Positions 7,873 through 17,324 are shown, counted from the first letter of the stretch. The stretch: DNA of 64,000 nucleotides from Salipiger sp. CCB-MM3 (GCF_001687105.1 NZ_CP014595.1:1178001-1242000); one strand, 5' to 3'. Translations and numbers: made by a program. The notes: generated by a model from the sequence alone, not told the origin.

Positions 7873-8320
7873 GAGAGGCCCCCGTTGGGTTCGGCCGGCG
7901 GCGCCAGCCTTCCGTTTCTCTTTGGTGTAATAACGTCGCGTCCCGGCATTTGGTTTCCGAGAAAATTGCACGAGCGAAGATCCGCACCTCCGAACCGCCG
8001 GATTCAGCGGGTTAGGGACGTCACACAGGGGCGCAGCATCCTTTGGCCCCGCGATGACGCAAGGGCAAAAAGCAGCCCATCAAGGCATTGGAATCGCTCG
8101 CGAACCCCAAGGCTTCATAGGTATGGGCGGGGGCTGTTTCCTCCGCCGTTCCATTGCACTTAGGTGGGTTGCAGAAAAAACACGTGGCAAGCGGGTTTCC
8201 ACCGCCAAACCGGCGATCCTCCGCGCGCCAGCGCTCCAGAAGTGATCGTGCTTAACCAAACCTAAACATCTGATCCGACAAGCTCTCCGTAACAGCGAGC
8301 GGCCAGCGAGGGGGGATGCC
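7873..8320. other. 448-bp non-coding region between divergent rpoH2 and comM
   Basis: No convincing gene on either strand; open frames of 60-80 codons here have no recognisable domain and atypical composition. It should hold the promoters of rpoH2 (leftward) and comM (rightward). A CtrA-like site lies at 8252-8266 and the comM ribosome-binding site at 8308-8315. I found no TGATCC-type RpoE site reading towards rpoH2. The size leaves room for a small RNA, but I see no terminator hairpin to support one. Confidence 0.5.
8252..8266 (+). promoter_or_regulatory. CtrA-like site upstream of comM
   Basis: TTAA-CCAAACC-TAAA, seven of eight matches to the alphaproteobacterial CtrA consensus TTAA-N7-TTAA, and it starts TTAACC as many CtrA sites do. 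It ends 54 bases before the comM start. CtrA controls competence and gene-transfer-agent functions in Rhodobacteraceae, so a site before comM makes sense. One short motif in an AT-richer patch could still be chance. Confidence 0.35.
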
Positions 8321-9835
8321 ATGGCGGCCTGCGCCTATACCGTCGCCTTCGACGGGGTCGAGGCGCGCACCGTCGAGGTTCAGTGCGCGGTAACCCCCGG
8401 CGTGCCGGGGTTTGCCATCGTCGGCCTGCCGGATAAGGCCGTGTCCGAGGCGCGCGAGCGGATCCGCGCGGCGTTGCAGGCGCTCGCCATCGCTCTGCCG
8501 TCCAAACGCATCACCGTGAACCTCTCACCTGCCGATCTGCCGAAAGAGGGCTCGCATTTCGATCTGCCCATCGCGCTCGGCCTGCTGGCCGCGCTCGAGG
8601 TGATCCCCGCCGATGAGCTCGCCACCGCCGTTGCCCTCGGCGAGCTCAGCCTCGATGGCACGCTGGTCGCCGTGCCGGGGGCGCTGCCCGCCGCCCTGAC
8701 CGCCGCCGCAGAGCAACGCAGCCTGCTCTGCCCGGCAGCCTGCGGCCCCGAGGCTGCCTGGGTCGAGGCCTGCCGCGTGCTCGCCGCCGCCAGCCTCTCG
8801 GAAGCGATCCGCCATTTCACCGGCGCCGGACCGCTGGAGCCCGCACGCCCCGGCGCTGCCGAAACCGCTGCCCCCGGTCCTGACCTGCGCGACGTCAGCG
8901 GGCAGGAGCGGGCCAAACGCGGGCTCGAGATCGCCGCCGCCGGGCGTCACCACCTGCTGTTCACCGGCCCGCCCGGTACTGGTAAATCCATGCTGGCGCG
9001 GCGTCTGCCCGGCCTGATGCCGCCGCTCAGCGCCGCCGAGGCGCTGGAGACCGCGATGATCCGCTCGCTGGCCGGGGAGCTTTCAGAGGGACGGCTCTCG
9101 ATGGTGCGCCCGTTCCAGCAGCCGCATCACACCGCCTCGATGGCGGCGCTCACCGGCGGCGGACGTGGCGCGCGCCCCGGGCAAATCAGCCTCGCCCACA
9201 ATGGCGTGCTGTTCATGGACGAACTGCCGGAGTTCCCGCGCAACGTGCTCGACGGGCTGCGCCAGCCGCTCGAAACCGGCGAGATCACCGTCTCGCGCGC
9301 CAATGCCCATGTCACCTACCCCTGCCGCTTTCTGCTCGTCGCCGCGGCCAACCCGTGCAAATGCGGCCACGCTGGCGATCCGGCCCGGGCCTGCTCACGC
9401 GCGCCGCTCTGCTCGGAGGACTATCTCGGACGCATCTCCGGCCCGCTGATGGACCGCTTCGATCTGCGCCTCGAGGTGCCGCCGGTCACCATCGAAGAGA
9501 TGGCCCTGCCGCCCGGCGGCGAGGACAGCGCCACAATCGCCGCGCGTGTCACCGCCGCCCGCGCCCGTCAGGCCGCGCGCTATGCCGGGCACCCGAGGCT
9601 GCGCACCAATGCGGATGTCGACGGACGGCTGCTCGACGAGATCGCCGCCCCCGACGCCGAGGGGCGCGCGCTGCTGTTGCGGGCCGCAGAGCGTTTCGGC
9701 CTGTCGATGCGCGGCTATCACCGGGTGCTGCGGGTGTCCCGCACCCTCGCCGACCTCGAAGGCACAGAGGCGATCCGCCGCCCGCATGTGGCCGAGGCGT
9801 TGAGCTACCGGCTGGTCTCGCGCAGCACGCCCTGA
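8321..9835 (+). CDS. comM: YifB-family Mg-chelatase-like AAA ATPase (ComM)
   Basis: 504 residues, normal for ComM. The N-terminal part (about 1-170) is the ChlI-like S5-fold domain with ITVNLSPADLPKEGSHFDLP. The AAA core has Walker A GPPGTGKS near 216 and Walker B VLFMDELPEF, followed by the C-terminal Mg-chelatase domain with a cysteine cluster (PCKCGHAGDPARAC). ComM is a hexameric helicase that drives branch migration when single-stranded DNA recombines during natural transformation. In Rhodobacter it also helps recipients of gene transfer agents. A strong Shine-Dalgarno (GAGGGGGG) precedes the ATG. The last 31 bp overlap the 3' end of the convergent esterase gene. Confidence 0.93.
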   Translation: MAACAYTVAFDGVEARTVEVQCAVTPGVPGFAIVGLPDKAVSEARERIRAALQALAIALPSKRITVNLSPADLPKEGSHFDLPIALGLLAALEVIPADELATAVALGELSLDGTLVAVPGALPAALTAAAEQRSLLCPAACGPEAAWVEACRVLAAASLSEAIRHFTGAGPLEPARPGAAETAAPGPDLRDVSGQERAKRGLEIAAAGRHHLLFTGPPGTGKSMLARRLPGLMPPLSAAEALETAMIRSLAGELSEGRLSMVRPFQQPHHTASMAALTGGGRGARPGQISLAHNGVLFMDELPEFPRNVLDGLRQPLETGEITVSRANAHVTYPCRFLLVAAANPCKCGHAGDPARACSRAPLCSEDYLGRISGPLMDRFDLRLEVPPVTIEEMALPPGGEDSATIAARVTAARARQAARYAGHPRLRTNADVDGRLLDEIAAPDAEGRALLLRAAERFGLSMRGYHRVLRVSRTLADLEGTEAIRRPHVAEALSYRLVSRSTP

Positions 9836-10704
9836 ACGAACACCGCCGCGCGGCGCAGCGTGGCGCGCGCCTCGGGCAGCCAGCCGTCAAACACCGGCCA
9901 TGCGTGCGGGGCGGCGGGATGGGTCTCGACCTCGACCGCCGCACCTGCCGCGCGCAGCCGGGCGGCCATGCGGCTGCCGTCGTCGGCAAGGATCTCCGTC
10001 TCCGACCAACACAGGCGCACCGGCGGGCAGCCGGGAAACGCGCCATAAAGCGGCGACATCCGCGGGTCCTGCCGCGCAGCGCTTCCTGCAACGATCTCGA
10101 CCAGTTCCCCGATGCGCCGCGCCGGCAAAAAGGGGTCGCGCGCCGCGTTGCGTGTCAGGCTCGCGCCGGTCATCGCCAAATCGGTCCAGGGCGAAAAGAC
10201 CACCGCCCCCGCCGGAGCGCTGCCTTGCCCGCACAGATGCGCAAGCAGGCAAAGCGCCAGCCCGCCGCCCGCCGAATCCCCGGCCAGAGCGATCTGCCCC
10301 GGCCCGTAGCCCAGCCGTTCCAGCCGCGTCCATGCGGCGCAGGCGGCCTCGAAGGCGGCGGGAAACGGCGCATGCTGGGCCAAAGGATACTCGGGCGCGC
10401 AGACCTCGACGCCGGAAAGTTTCGACAGCCGCGCCATCACCCCCTGATGGGTGCGCGGGCTGCCGGAGATATACCCGCCGCCATGTAGATAAAGGATCAC
10501 CCGCCGCGGCGCGCAGGGCCCCGCGCTGATCCAATGCAGCCCGCCCGGTCGCCGCAGGTGGAGCAGCAGCGGCGGTTGCCGCATCAGCCGCGGGGCGTGA
10601 GCGGCGAGATCGCGCTCGGCCTCTTCGGGGCCCAGCGTCCTTGCCAGCCGCCGCTTGGCGACCAGCCGCAATCCCAAATTGAGCGCCTCGAGTTGCAGGC
10701 TCAT
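9805..10704 (-). CDS. Alpha/beta hydrolase, hormone-sensitive-lipase-like esterase
   Basis: 299 residues from ATG 10704, chosen because GGAGG lies 9 bases upstream and because the 41 codons further upstream look non-coding. HSL-family marks: the oxyanion-hole HGGG at 74-77, the nucleophile elbow GDSAG at 142-146 with Ser144, an acidic residue in SETEILADD, and the C-terminal His in APHAWPVF. Such enzymes hydrolyse short-chain esters. No signal peptide, so probably cytoplasmic. The substrate is unknown. It is convergent with comM and shares 31 bp of 3' sequence with it. Confidence 0.85.
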   Translation of the reverse strand: MSLQLEALNLGLRLVAKRRLARTLGPEEAERDLAAHAPRLMRQPPLLLHLRRPGGLHWISAGPCAPRRVILYLHGGGYISGSPRTHQGVMARLSKLSGVEVCAPEYPLAQHAPFPAAFEAACAAWTRLERLGYGPGQIALAGDSAGGGLALCLLAHLCGQGSAPAGAVVFSPWTDLAMTGASLTRNAARDPFLPARRIGELVEIVAGSAARQDPRMSPLYGAFPGCPPVRLCWSETEILADDGSRMAARLRAAGAAVEVETHPAAPHAWPVFDGWLPEARATLRRAAVFVQGVLRETSR

Positions 10705-10759
10705 CTCGCAGCCTCCACCAAGACGCCCCGAATTGGCGGGCCGCCCTAGGCCGTTCCGA

Positions 10760-11695
10760 TCAGCCGCATTTGGCCTCGATCGCCTCCCAAACCTTGGCGG
10801 CGACATTGATCCCGTCGAAGCGCTCAAGCTCTTGGATGCCGGTGGGCGAGGTCACATTGATCTCGGTCAGCCAGTCCCCGATCACGTCGATCCCGACGAA
10901 GACCTGCCCCTTTTCCTTCAGCACCGGGCCGATAGTGGCGCAAATCTCGCGATCGCGCTCGGTCAGCTCGACCTTCTCGGGCCGGCCGCCCACATGCATG
11001 TTCGAGCGCACCTCGCCTGCCGCCGGAACGCGGTTGATCGCCCCCACCGGCTCGCCGTCGACGAGAATGACCCGCTTGTCGCCCTTGCTCACCGCCGGAA
11101 GATATTTCTGCACGATGAGCGGCTCGCGCGAAAATCCGGTGAACAGCTCATGCAGCGAGCTGAGGTTGCGGTCGTTCTGATCGAGGCGGAACACCCCCGC
11201 GCCGCCGTTGCCGTAAAGCGGCTTGAGGATCACGTCACCATGCCGCTCTTTGAAGGCCTTGATGGTCCCGAGATCACGCGCGATCGTGGTCGGCGGGGTC
11301 AGTTCGGGGAAGTTGAGCACCAGCAGCTTTTCGGGAAAGTTGCGCACCCAGAACGGATCATTGACCACCAGCGTACCCGGCGCGAGACGGTCGAGCAGAT
11401 GCGTCGTGGTGATGTAATGCATGTCGAACGGCGGGTCCTGCCGTAGCCAGACCACATCCACATCCGCCAGATCGACAGCCTCTTTCGGGCCCAGCACCGC
11501 CGGCTGCTCGGCAACGCGCTGGACGGTCATCCAATGGCCGCGCGCGGTGATCCGGCCTTCTTCGTAAGCAAGGTCATCCGGCCCGTAGTAGAACAGCTCG
11601 TGGCCACGCGCCTGCGCCTCTTCGGCAAGGCGGAAGGTGCTGTCGGCATTGATGTTCACGGACCCGATCGGGTCCATCTGAAAGGCAATTTTCAT
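10760..11695 (-). CDS. gshB: Glutathione synthetase
   Basis: 311 residues, typical of prokaryotic GshB. The N-terminal [20 protein letters not shown] is the family hallmark. The ATP-grasp part shows [18 protein letters not shown] and the C-terminal [19 protein letters not shown] with its metal-binding Glu and Asn. It joins gamma-glutamylcysteine and glycine using ATP. A ribosome-binding GGAGA lies about 9 bases before the ATG. The esterase gene follows 55 bp downstream on the same strand and could be co-transcribed. Confidence 0.96.
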   Translation of the reverse strand: MKIAFQMDPIGSVNINADSTFRLAEEAQARGHELFYYGPDDLAYEEGRITARGHWMTVQRVAEQPAVLGPKEAVDLADVDVVWLRQDPPFDMHYITTTHLLDRLAPGTLVVNDPFWVRNFPEKLLVLNFPELTPPTTIARDLGTIKAFKERHGDVILKPLYGNGGAGVFRLDQNDRNLSSLHELFTGFSREPLIVQKYLPAVSKGDKRVILVDGEPVGAINRVPAAGEVRSNMHVGGRPEKVELTERDREICATIGPVLKEKGQVFVGIDVIGDWLTEINVTSPTGIQELERFDGINVAAKVWEAIEAKCG

Positions 11696-11855
11696 GGCGG
11701 TCTCCGCGCGTGACTTTCGCCATACATGGCGCAGCCACGCCCGAGGCGCAATGCCAGCCCGGTCCGGCTTGGCCTCAACACCCGCCCCATCGCCTGCTCA
11801 ATGCGCTCAACCACATCAGCAGCTTCGGCATGACAGAGACGCCGCAAGACGCTGC

Positions 11856-12326
11856 TCACGGGCCGATGGCGTTTTCGATGACCCGCAGCATGCCATGCCG
11901 ATTGAGCAAGGCCACATCGAAGCGCATATCGCTCAGCGCGCCACGGGGCTGCGTGCCAACAAATTCCTCGGCCGTTTTTTGCAGGCGCCGGATTTGAGGC
12001 CAGCGCAGATGCTCGAGCGCCTGATCGAAACTCCAGCTGGCCTTCACCTCGACAAAGACAAAACCCTCGCCATCGCCAAAGATCAGGTCAATCTCGCCGC
12101 TCCGGCCGCGCCAGCGCCGGCGCAGCAGCGGATAGCCCCGTCGCTCGAAGTCGCGCGCCACCTGATCCTCCGCCGCAAGACCCGCATGATAGCTGACCTC
12201 GCCGCGGGTGCGGCGCCTGCAGGCCTCTGCAGGCGCAAGGCGGGCACCGTTCGGCACAGCGCGCGCCGCGCGGGGCACCACCGGGGCGGCAAAATCAAAC
12301 TCCATCTGAGACGCATGCAGTGACAT
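11856..12326 (-). CDS. YraN family protein (UPF0102, nuclease-like fold)
   Basis: 156 residues. The conserved YraN region begins near residue 45 with GLAAEDQVARDFERRGYPLL and contains the nuclease-type active-site pattern GEIDLIFGDG...FVFVEVKA (D, E-x-K). YraN proteins are resolvase/endonuclease-like, with no established role. The gene lies downstream of rsmI on the same strand with a 67-bp gap, the usual rsmI-yraN pairing (yraL-yraN in E. coli). The first 40 residues are variable, so a later start at 12305 is possible. Confidence 0.88.
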   Translation of the reverse strand: MSLHASQMEFDFAAPVVPRAARAVPNGARLAPAEACRRRTRGEVSYHAGLAAEDQVARDFERRGYPLLRRRWRGRSGEIDLIFGDGEGFVFVEVKASWSFDQALEHLRWPQIRRLQKTAEEFVGTQPRGALSDMRFDVALLNRHGMLRVIENAIGP

Positions 12327-12393
12327 TCACACCCCGAATTTATCCTACCCTACCCGACCGATTTCGCCCCAACACAGCTCTGTCAACCCGACG

Positions 12394-13260
12394 CTATTCG
12401 GCGTCCTTCGAAAGCGTCAAAGCAAGCTGGTAGACCGGTCGCCGCGCAATCCCATGTTTCTGCGCCACATGGTCCGCCGCATCCCGCACCGACATCTCGC
12501 CCAGCACCTCCTTCAGATCCTCTTCTAGAACAGAGTCGCTAATTTTTTCCGAATCCCCCTTGCCGATCAGCACCACGATCTCGCCCTTCGGCGGGGTCTC
12601 GGCATAGGCCTCGGCAAGCTCGTCCAGCGTGCCCTCGCGCACCTCTTCGAACTTCTTGGTCAGCTCCCGGCAGACCGCCGCGGGCCGGCTGCCGCCAAGC
12701 GCCAGCGCCGCATCGGCGAGCATCGCCCCGAGCCGCTTGGGGGATTCGTAAAAGGCCAGCGTCGCCTTCTCCTGCTTCAGCGCCGCCAGCGCATTGCGGC
12801 GGGCACCCTTGGCGTTGGGCAGGAAGCCCGCAAAGAGAAAACGGTCGGTGGGCAGCCCTGCGACGGTCAGCGCGGTGATCACCGCCGCGGCGCCGGGCGC
12901 CGCCGTCACCGCGATGCCCTCGGCCCTTGCCGCGCGCGCCAGATCGAAGCCCGGGTCCGAGATCATCGGCGTGCCCGCTTCGGAGGCATAGGCCAGCGAC
13001 TTGCCCTCGGCCAGCATCGCCAGCAGCCGCGGCCGCATCTTGCCGCCATTGTGGTCGTGGTAGGCGAGGCAGGGGCGCTCGCCCAGCGGAATGCCGTGGA
13101 TTTCCATCAACCGCTTGAGACTGCGCGTATCTTCCGCCGCGAGCACATCCGCGTCGCGCAGCGTGTCGAGCGCGCGCAGGGTGATGTCGCGGGCGTTTCC
13201 GATCGGCGTCGACACGAGGTATAAACCCGGCGCCAAACCGCTTCTTTCGGGATTCATCAC
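12394..13260 (-). CDS. rsmI: 16S rRNA (cytidine(1402)-2'-O)-methyltransferase
   Basis: 288 residues. Tetrapyrrole-methylase fold with GLYLVSTPIGNARDITLRAL at the N-terminus, VLAAEDTRSLKRLM, YHDHN, the SAM-binding SEAGTPMISDPG and PGAAAVITALTVAGLP, then FAGFLP and YESPKRL. The enzyme methylates the ribose of C1402 in 16S rRNA. The reading frame opens with GTG at 13260 directly followed by ATG at 13257; AAAGGA lies upstream of both, so either may be used. It is divergent from the LpoA-like gene across 87 bp, an arrangement that recalls the yraL/yraM(lpoA) neighbourhood of E. coli. Confidence 0.95.
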   Translation of the reverse strand: MMNPERSGLAPGLYLVSTPIGNARDITLRALDTLRDADVLAAEDTRSLKRLMEIHGIPLGERPCLAYHDHNGGKMRPRLLAMLAEGKSLAYASEAGTPMISDPGFDLARAARAEGIAVTAAPGAAAVITALTVAGLPTDRFLFAGFLPNAKGARRNALAALKQEKATLAFYESPKRLGAMLADAALALGGSRPAAVCRELTKKFEEVREGTLDELAEAYAETPPKGEIVVLIGKGDSEKISDSVLEEDLKEVLGEMSVRDAADHVAQKHGIARRPVYQLALTLSKDAE

Positions 13261-13347
13261 TGGACCCGGTCCTTTGCTGCTCTATGATTGCCCTCAAATG
13301 CTCATGGTGAATTACGCCATGCGCGTCAACGAGGGAGCCAGCCACCA

Positions 13348-14538
13348 ATGTTCGCCGTTTTCGCCCGCGCCCGCAAGGCGCTGCGCCCGATGACCGTGCT
13401 CGCGACTGCCGCGCTGCTCGGTGCTTGTGACGTCTCGACGATGACCGATCTGAGCTCCGCCAGCAGCGGCGGTCCCAGCATCAACCCCGGTGAGACGGTG
13501 CGCGTGGCGCTGCTGGTGCCGCAGTCCGATCCCGCGGCCGCCGCCGTGGCGCGCGATCTGGAAAACGCCGCGCGACTGGCGATCGCCGATCTTGGCGGCG
13601 CGCAGATCGATCTGGCGGTCTATGACACCGCAGGTCTGCCCGCGCAGGCCGCGTCTCAGGCCCAGCGTGCGGTCGACGACGGTGCACGCATCATCCTCGG
13701 CCCGCTGCGCGGCGAGACCGCCGTCGAGGCCTCCAAGGTGGTTGCCGACGAGGGCGTCAACGTGCTGTCCTTCTCCAACAACGCCTCCATCGCGGGCGGC
13801 AATCTTTTCATCCTCGGGCCGACCTTCACCAACACCGCCGACCGGCTGATGGGCTACGGCACCCGCCGCGGCATCAATTCGGTCGCCGTGCTCTATTCGC
13901 AGGACGTGCCGGGCGAGTTTGGCCGCACCGCGATCGGTCAGGCCGCCGCGCGCAATGGCGTCTCGGTGGTGGCAGAGCAGCCCTATCCGCTCAGCGTCGA
14001 AGGGGTGACCAACACCGCGCAGCAGATGGGCAACATCATCGGCAGCTCCGGCGCGCAATCGGTGTTCATCACCTCGGATGCGACCAATGCCGCCATGCCG
14101 CTGCTGCTGCAGATCATGCCCGAGTCCGGCGTGAACCCGGCCACCACCCAGTACATCGGCCTGACCCGCTGGGATGTGGCGCCGCAGCTCTACAGCTACC
14201 CCGGCGCCGAGGGGGCGTGGTTCGCCATGCCCGATCAGAGCATGCAGCGCAATTTCAACGCCCGCTACCGCGCCGCCTATGGCGCCGAGCCGCACCCGCT
14301 CGCCGGTCTTGCCTTCGATGGCATCGCCGCGGTGGGCGCATTGGTGGAACAGGGCCGCAGTGACGCCCTCACCGGCCGCGCCCTCACCCAGTCCGCTGGT
14401 TTCCAAGGCACGGGCGGTGTATTCAGGCTGAAATCGGACGGCACCAACGAGCGTGGGCTCGCCGTCGCAACCATCCAGAACAGCCAGGTAACGATTCTTG
14501 ACCCTGCCCCCTCCAGTTTCTCAGGCGCCGGTTTCTGA
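13348..14538 (+). CDS. LpoA-like penicillin-binding protein activator, periplasmic-binding-protein fold lipoprotein
   Basis: 396 residues from ATG 13348 (GAGGGAG 10 bases upstream). The N-terminus MFAVFARARKALRPMTVLAT leads into a lipobox LLGAC with the lipidated Cys at 27. The rest is a type I periplasmic-binding fold: VRVALLVPQSDPAAAAVARD, IILGPLRGETAVEASKVV, VNVLSFSNNASIAGGNLF. This family is annotated as penicillin-binding protein activator (LpoA C-terminal type) or Leu/Ile/Val-binding-like. No ABC transporter is nearby, and the neighbour rsmI supports the LpoA reading. A role in activating a peptidoglycan synthase is inferred. The end overlaps glnD by 41 bp. Confidence 0.82.
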   Translation: MFAVFARARKALRPMTVLATAALLGACDVSTMTDLSSASSGGPSINPGETVRVALLVPQSDPAAAAVARDLENAARLAIADLGGAQIDLAVYDTAGLPAQAASQAQRAVDDGARIILGPLRGETAVEASKVVADEGVNVLSFSNNASIAGGNLFILGPTFTNTADRLMGYGTRRGINSVAVLYSQDVPGEFGRTAIGQAAARNGVSVVAEQPYPLSVEGVTNTAQQMGNIIGSSGAQSVFITSDATNAAMPLLLQIMPESGVNPATTQYIGLTRWDVAPQLYSYPGAEGAWFAMPDQSMQRNFNARYRAAYGAEPHPLAGLAFDGIAAVGALVEQGRSDALTGRALTQSAGFQGTGGVFRLKSDGTNERGLAVATIQNSQVTILDPAPSSFSGAGF

Positions 14539-17308
14539 AACACACGAAGCTCTGACGGGCGATCTGCCAGACGATCTGATCGCCCCGGCCACCGAGATCT
14601 TCGACATCGCGGGCCTGCGGGCCCGGGTCTTCGCCGCTCTCCCCGAAGAGGGCGGCGAAGGCGCTGTTCGCTCCGCAGTGGTGAAACTCCTCTCCGCCGC
14701 CCGCGACGAGAGCCGCGCCACCATCGCCCGGCTGTTTGCCGAGCAGCCGCACAATGCCTTCCCCGTCACCCATGCCTACACATGGGTCACCGATGGCATG
14801 GTCCGCATCTGCTTTGACGTCGCCACGCAATATCTGCACCGCAACCCCAACCCCACCAAGGGCGAGCGCCTCTCGGTGCTGGCGGTGGGCGGCTATGGCC
14901 GCGGCGAGATGGCGCCCTTCTCGGACGTCGACCTGCTGTTCCTGACTCCGCATAAAATCACCCCCTGGGCCGAGAGCGTCATCGAGTCGATGCTCTACAT
15001 GCTGTGGGATCTGAAGCTGAAGGTCGGCCATGCCTCGCGCACGGTGAAAGACTGCCTGCGGCTCGGCGGCGAGGATTTCACCATCCGCACCGCCATGCTC
15101 GAGCATCGCTATCTGACCGGCGAGAAGACCCTCGCGGACGAGCTGGAACAGCGCCTCTGGGACGATCTGTTCAAGGGCACCGAGCGCGCCTTCGTCGCCG
15201 CCAAGCTCGAAGAGCGCGACGCGCGGCACCGCAAGCAGGGTCTGCGCTATGTGGTCGAGCCCAACGTCAAAGAGGGCAAGGGCGGGCTGCGCGACCTGCA
15301 GTCGCTCTACTGGATCACCAAATACATCCACCACACCGACGACACCGAGGATCTGGTGCGGCTCGGCGTGTTCAGCCCCGAGGAATACCGCACCTTCTAC
15401 AAGGCCGAAGAATTCCTCTGGGCCACCCGCTGCCACATGCATCTCGCCTCGAACCGCGCGGTCGAACAGCTGACCTTCGACATGCAGGTCGAAGTGGCCG
15501 AGCGCATGGGCTACACCGACCGCGGCGGACGCCGCGCGGTGGAGTGGTTCATGCAGGATTATTTCCGCCACGCCACCTCGGTGGGCGACATCACCCGCAT
15601 CTTCCTCACCTCGCTGGAGGCCGAGCAGCAGAAGGACGCGCCGCTGCTGCTGCGCATGTTCAAGCGCGGGCCCAATGTGAAGGACGGCTATGAGGTGGTG
15701 CACAACCGCCTCGCCATCGTCGATCCGGTCGCCTTCCTGTCGGACAAGATCAACATCCTGCGCTTCTTCGAGGAAGGGCTGCGCACCGGCCTCTTGCTGC
15801 ATCCCGACGCCATGCGTCTGGTGAAGGCCAACCTGCATCTCATCGACGACGAGATGCGCCATGACCGCGAGGCGCAGCGCATCTTCATGGATCTGCTGCT
15901 CAAGCACGGCAACCCCGAACGCTCGCTGCGGCGGATGAACGAGCTTGGCGTGCTCGCCGCCTTCATCCCCGAGTTCGAACCGATCGTGGCGATGATGCAG
16001 TTCAACATGTACCACAGCTACACGGTGGACGAGCACACCATCCAATGCATCGGCAACCTGTCGCACATCGAGCATGGCGAGATGGTCGAGGACCTGCCCG
16101 TCTCCTCCGAGATCCTGCGCGAGGGGCTGAACCGCAAGGTGCTCTACACCGCGCTTCTGCTGCATGACATCGGCAAAGGGCGCGACGAGGATCACGCCGT
16201 GCTGGGCGCGCAGATCGCCCGCAAGGTCGCCCCGCGCCTCGGCCTCACCAAGCAGGAAAGCGCGACGGTGGAATGGCTGGTGCGCTATCACCTGCTGATG
16301 TCCGACATGGCGCAGAAACGCGACATCGCCGACCCGCGCACCGTGCGCGATTTCGCCAAGGCGGTGCAAACGCGCGAGCGGCTCGACCTGCTGACCGTGC
16401 TCACCGTCTGCGACATCCGCGGCGTCGGCCCGGACGTGTGGAACAACTGGAAGGCGGCGCTGCTGCGCGCGCTCTACCGGCAGACCCGCCGCGGGCTCGA
16501 GGACGGCATGGAGGCGCTCAACCGCGAGAACCGCGGCGCCGAGGCCAAGAAGGCCCTGCGCGAGGCGCTTGCCACATGGGAAGCCAAGGACCTGCGCACC
16601 GAGACCAGCCGCCACTACGAGGCGTACTGGCAGGGGCTGCATGTCACCGCGCATGAGGTCTTTGCCCGCATGCTGCAGGACATTCAGGATGACGAGATCA
16701 AGATCGACATCCACCCCGACGAGGACCGCGACGCCACCCGCGCCTGCTTTGCCCTGCAGGATCATCCCGGGATCTTCGCCCGGCTCGCCGGGGCGCTGTC
16801 GCTGGTCGGCGCCAACGTCGTGGACGCGCGCACCTTCACCTCCAAGGACGGCTACGCCACCGCCGCCTTCTGGATTCAGGACGCCGACGGCACGCCCTAC
16901 GACGAGGCCCGCCTGCCCCGCCTGCGCGAGATGATCCGCAAGACGCTGATGGGCGAGGTCAAACCGCGCGAGGCGATCGAATCCCGCGGCCCGCTGAAGA
17001 AACGCGAGCAGGCCTTCAAAGTGCCCACCTCGATCAGCTTCGACAACGAGGGCTCGGACATCTATACGATCATTGAGGTCGACACGCGCGACCGTCCGGG
17101 GCTGCTCTACGATCTGACGCGCACCCTGTCCGAAAGCCATGTCTACATCGTCTCGGCGGTCATCGCGACCTACGGCGAGCAGGTGGTCGACACCTTCTAC
17201 GTGAAGGACATGTTCGGGCTGAAGTACTTCACCCCATCCAAGCAGAAGATGCTCGAACGCAAGCTCCGCGCCGCCATCGCCGCAGGCGCCCAGCGCGCGG
17301 GGGTGTGA
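14498..17308 (+). CDS. glnD: [Protein-PII] uridylyltransferase/uridylyl-removing enzyme
   Basis: 936 residues, full-length GlnD. Domains in order: nucleotidyltransferase with GGYGRGEMAPFSDVDLLFL near 130-150, the central helical domain, the HD domain with LLHDIGKGRDEDHAVLG near 555, and two C-terminal ACT domains (DHPGIFARLAGALSLVGANV and DRPGLLYDLTRTLSESHVYI). It senses glutamine and adds or removes UMP on PII, which sets nitrogen control. The only good start in frame is TTG at 14498, inside the end of the upstream lipoprotein gene, with AGGTAA nearby. No ATG occurs until about 100 codons later, inside the catalytic domain. The weak start and the overlap suggest low, coupled translation. Confidence 0.96.
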   Translation: MTLPPPVSQAPVSETHEALTGDLPDDLIAPATEIFDIAGLRARVFAALPEEGGEGAVRSAVVKLLSAARDESRATIARLFAEQPHNAFPVTHAYTWVTDGMVRICFDVATQYLHRNPNPTKGERLSVLAVGGYGRGEMAPFSDVDLLFLTPHKITPWAESVIESMLYMLWDLKLKVGHASRTVKDCLRLGGEDFTIRTAMLEHRYLTGEKTLADELEQRLWDDLFKGTERAFVAAKLEERDARHRKQGLRYVVEPNVKEGKGGLRDLQSLYWITKYIHHTDDTEDLVRLGVFSPEEYRTFYKAEEFLWATRCHMHLASNRAVEQLTFDMQVEVAERMGYTDRGGRRAVEWFMQDYFRHATSVGDITRIFLTSLEAEQQKDAPLLLRMFKRGPNVKDGYEVVHNRLAIVDPVAFLSDKINILRFFEEGLRTGLLLHPDAMRLVKANLHLIDDEMRHDREAQRIFMDLLLKHGNPERSLRRMNELGVLAAFIPEFEPIVAMMQFNMYHSYTVDEHTIQCIGNLSHIEHGEMVEDLPVSSEILREGLNRKVLYTALLLHDIGKGRDEDHAVLGAQIARKVAPRLGLTKQESATVEWLVRYHLLMSDMAQKRDIADPRTVRDFAKAVQTRERLDLLTVLTVCDIRGVGPDVWNNWKAALLRALYRQTRRGLEDGMEALNRENRGAEAKKALREALATWEAKDLRTETSRHYEAYWQGLHVTAHEVFARMLQDIQDDEIKIDIHPDEDRDATRACFALQDHPGIFARLAGALSLVGANVVDARTFTSKDGYATAAFWIQDADGTPYDEARLPRLREMIRKTLMGEVKPREAIESRGPLKKREQAFKVPTSISFDNEGSDIYTIIEVDTRDRPGLLYDLTRTLSESHVYIVSAVIATYGEQVVDTFYVKDMFGLKYFTPSKQKMLERKLRAAIAAGAQRAGV

Positions 17309-17324
17309 GCGGAGCGGGCCGGGG

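Noticed and set aside
8271..8294. TGATCC followed by TAACAG before comM, as an RpoE promoter
   Set aside because: The spacer is 13 bases; the three accepted RpoE-type sites all have 18.
8080..8322. 80-codon minus-strand frame in the rpoH2/comM gap
   Set aside because: No ribosome-binding site, no recognisable domain, and it overlaps the comM leader and the CtrA-like site.
14423..17140. 905-codon open frame on the minus strand
   Set aside because: Lies entirely opposite glnD and the end of the lipoprotein gene; long antisense frames are common opposite high-GC genes, and the product shows no recognisable domain.
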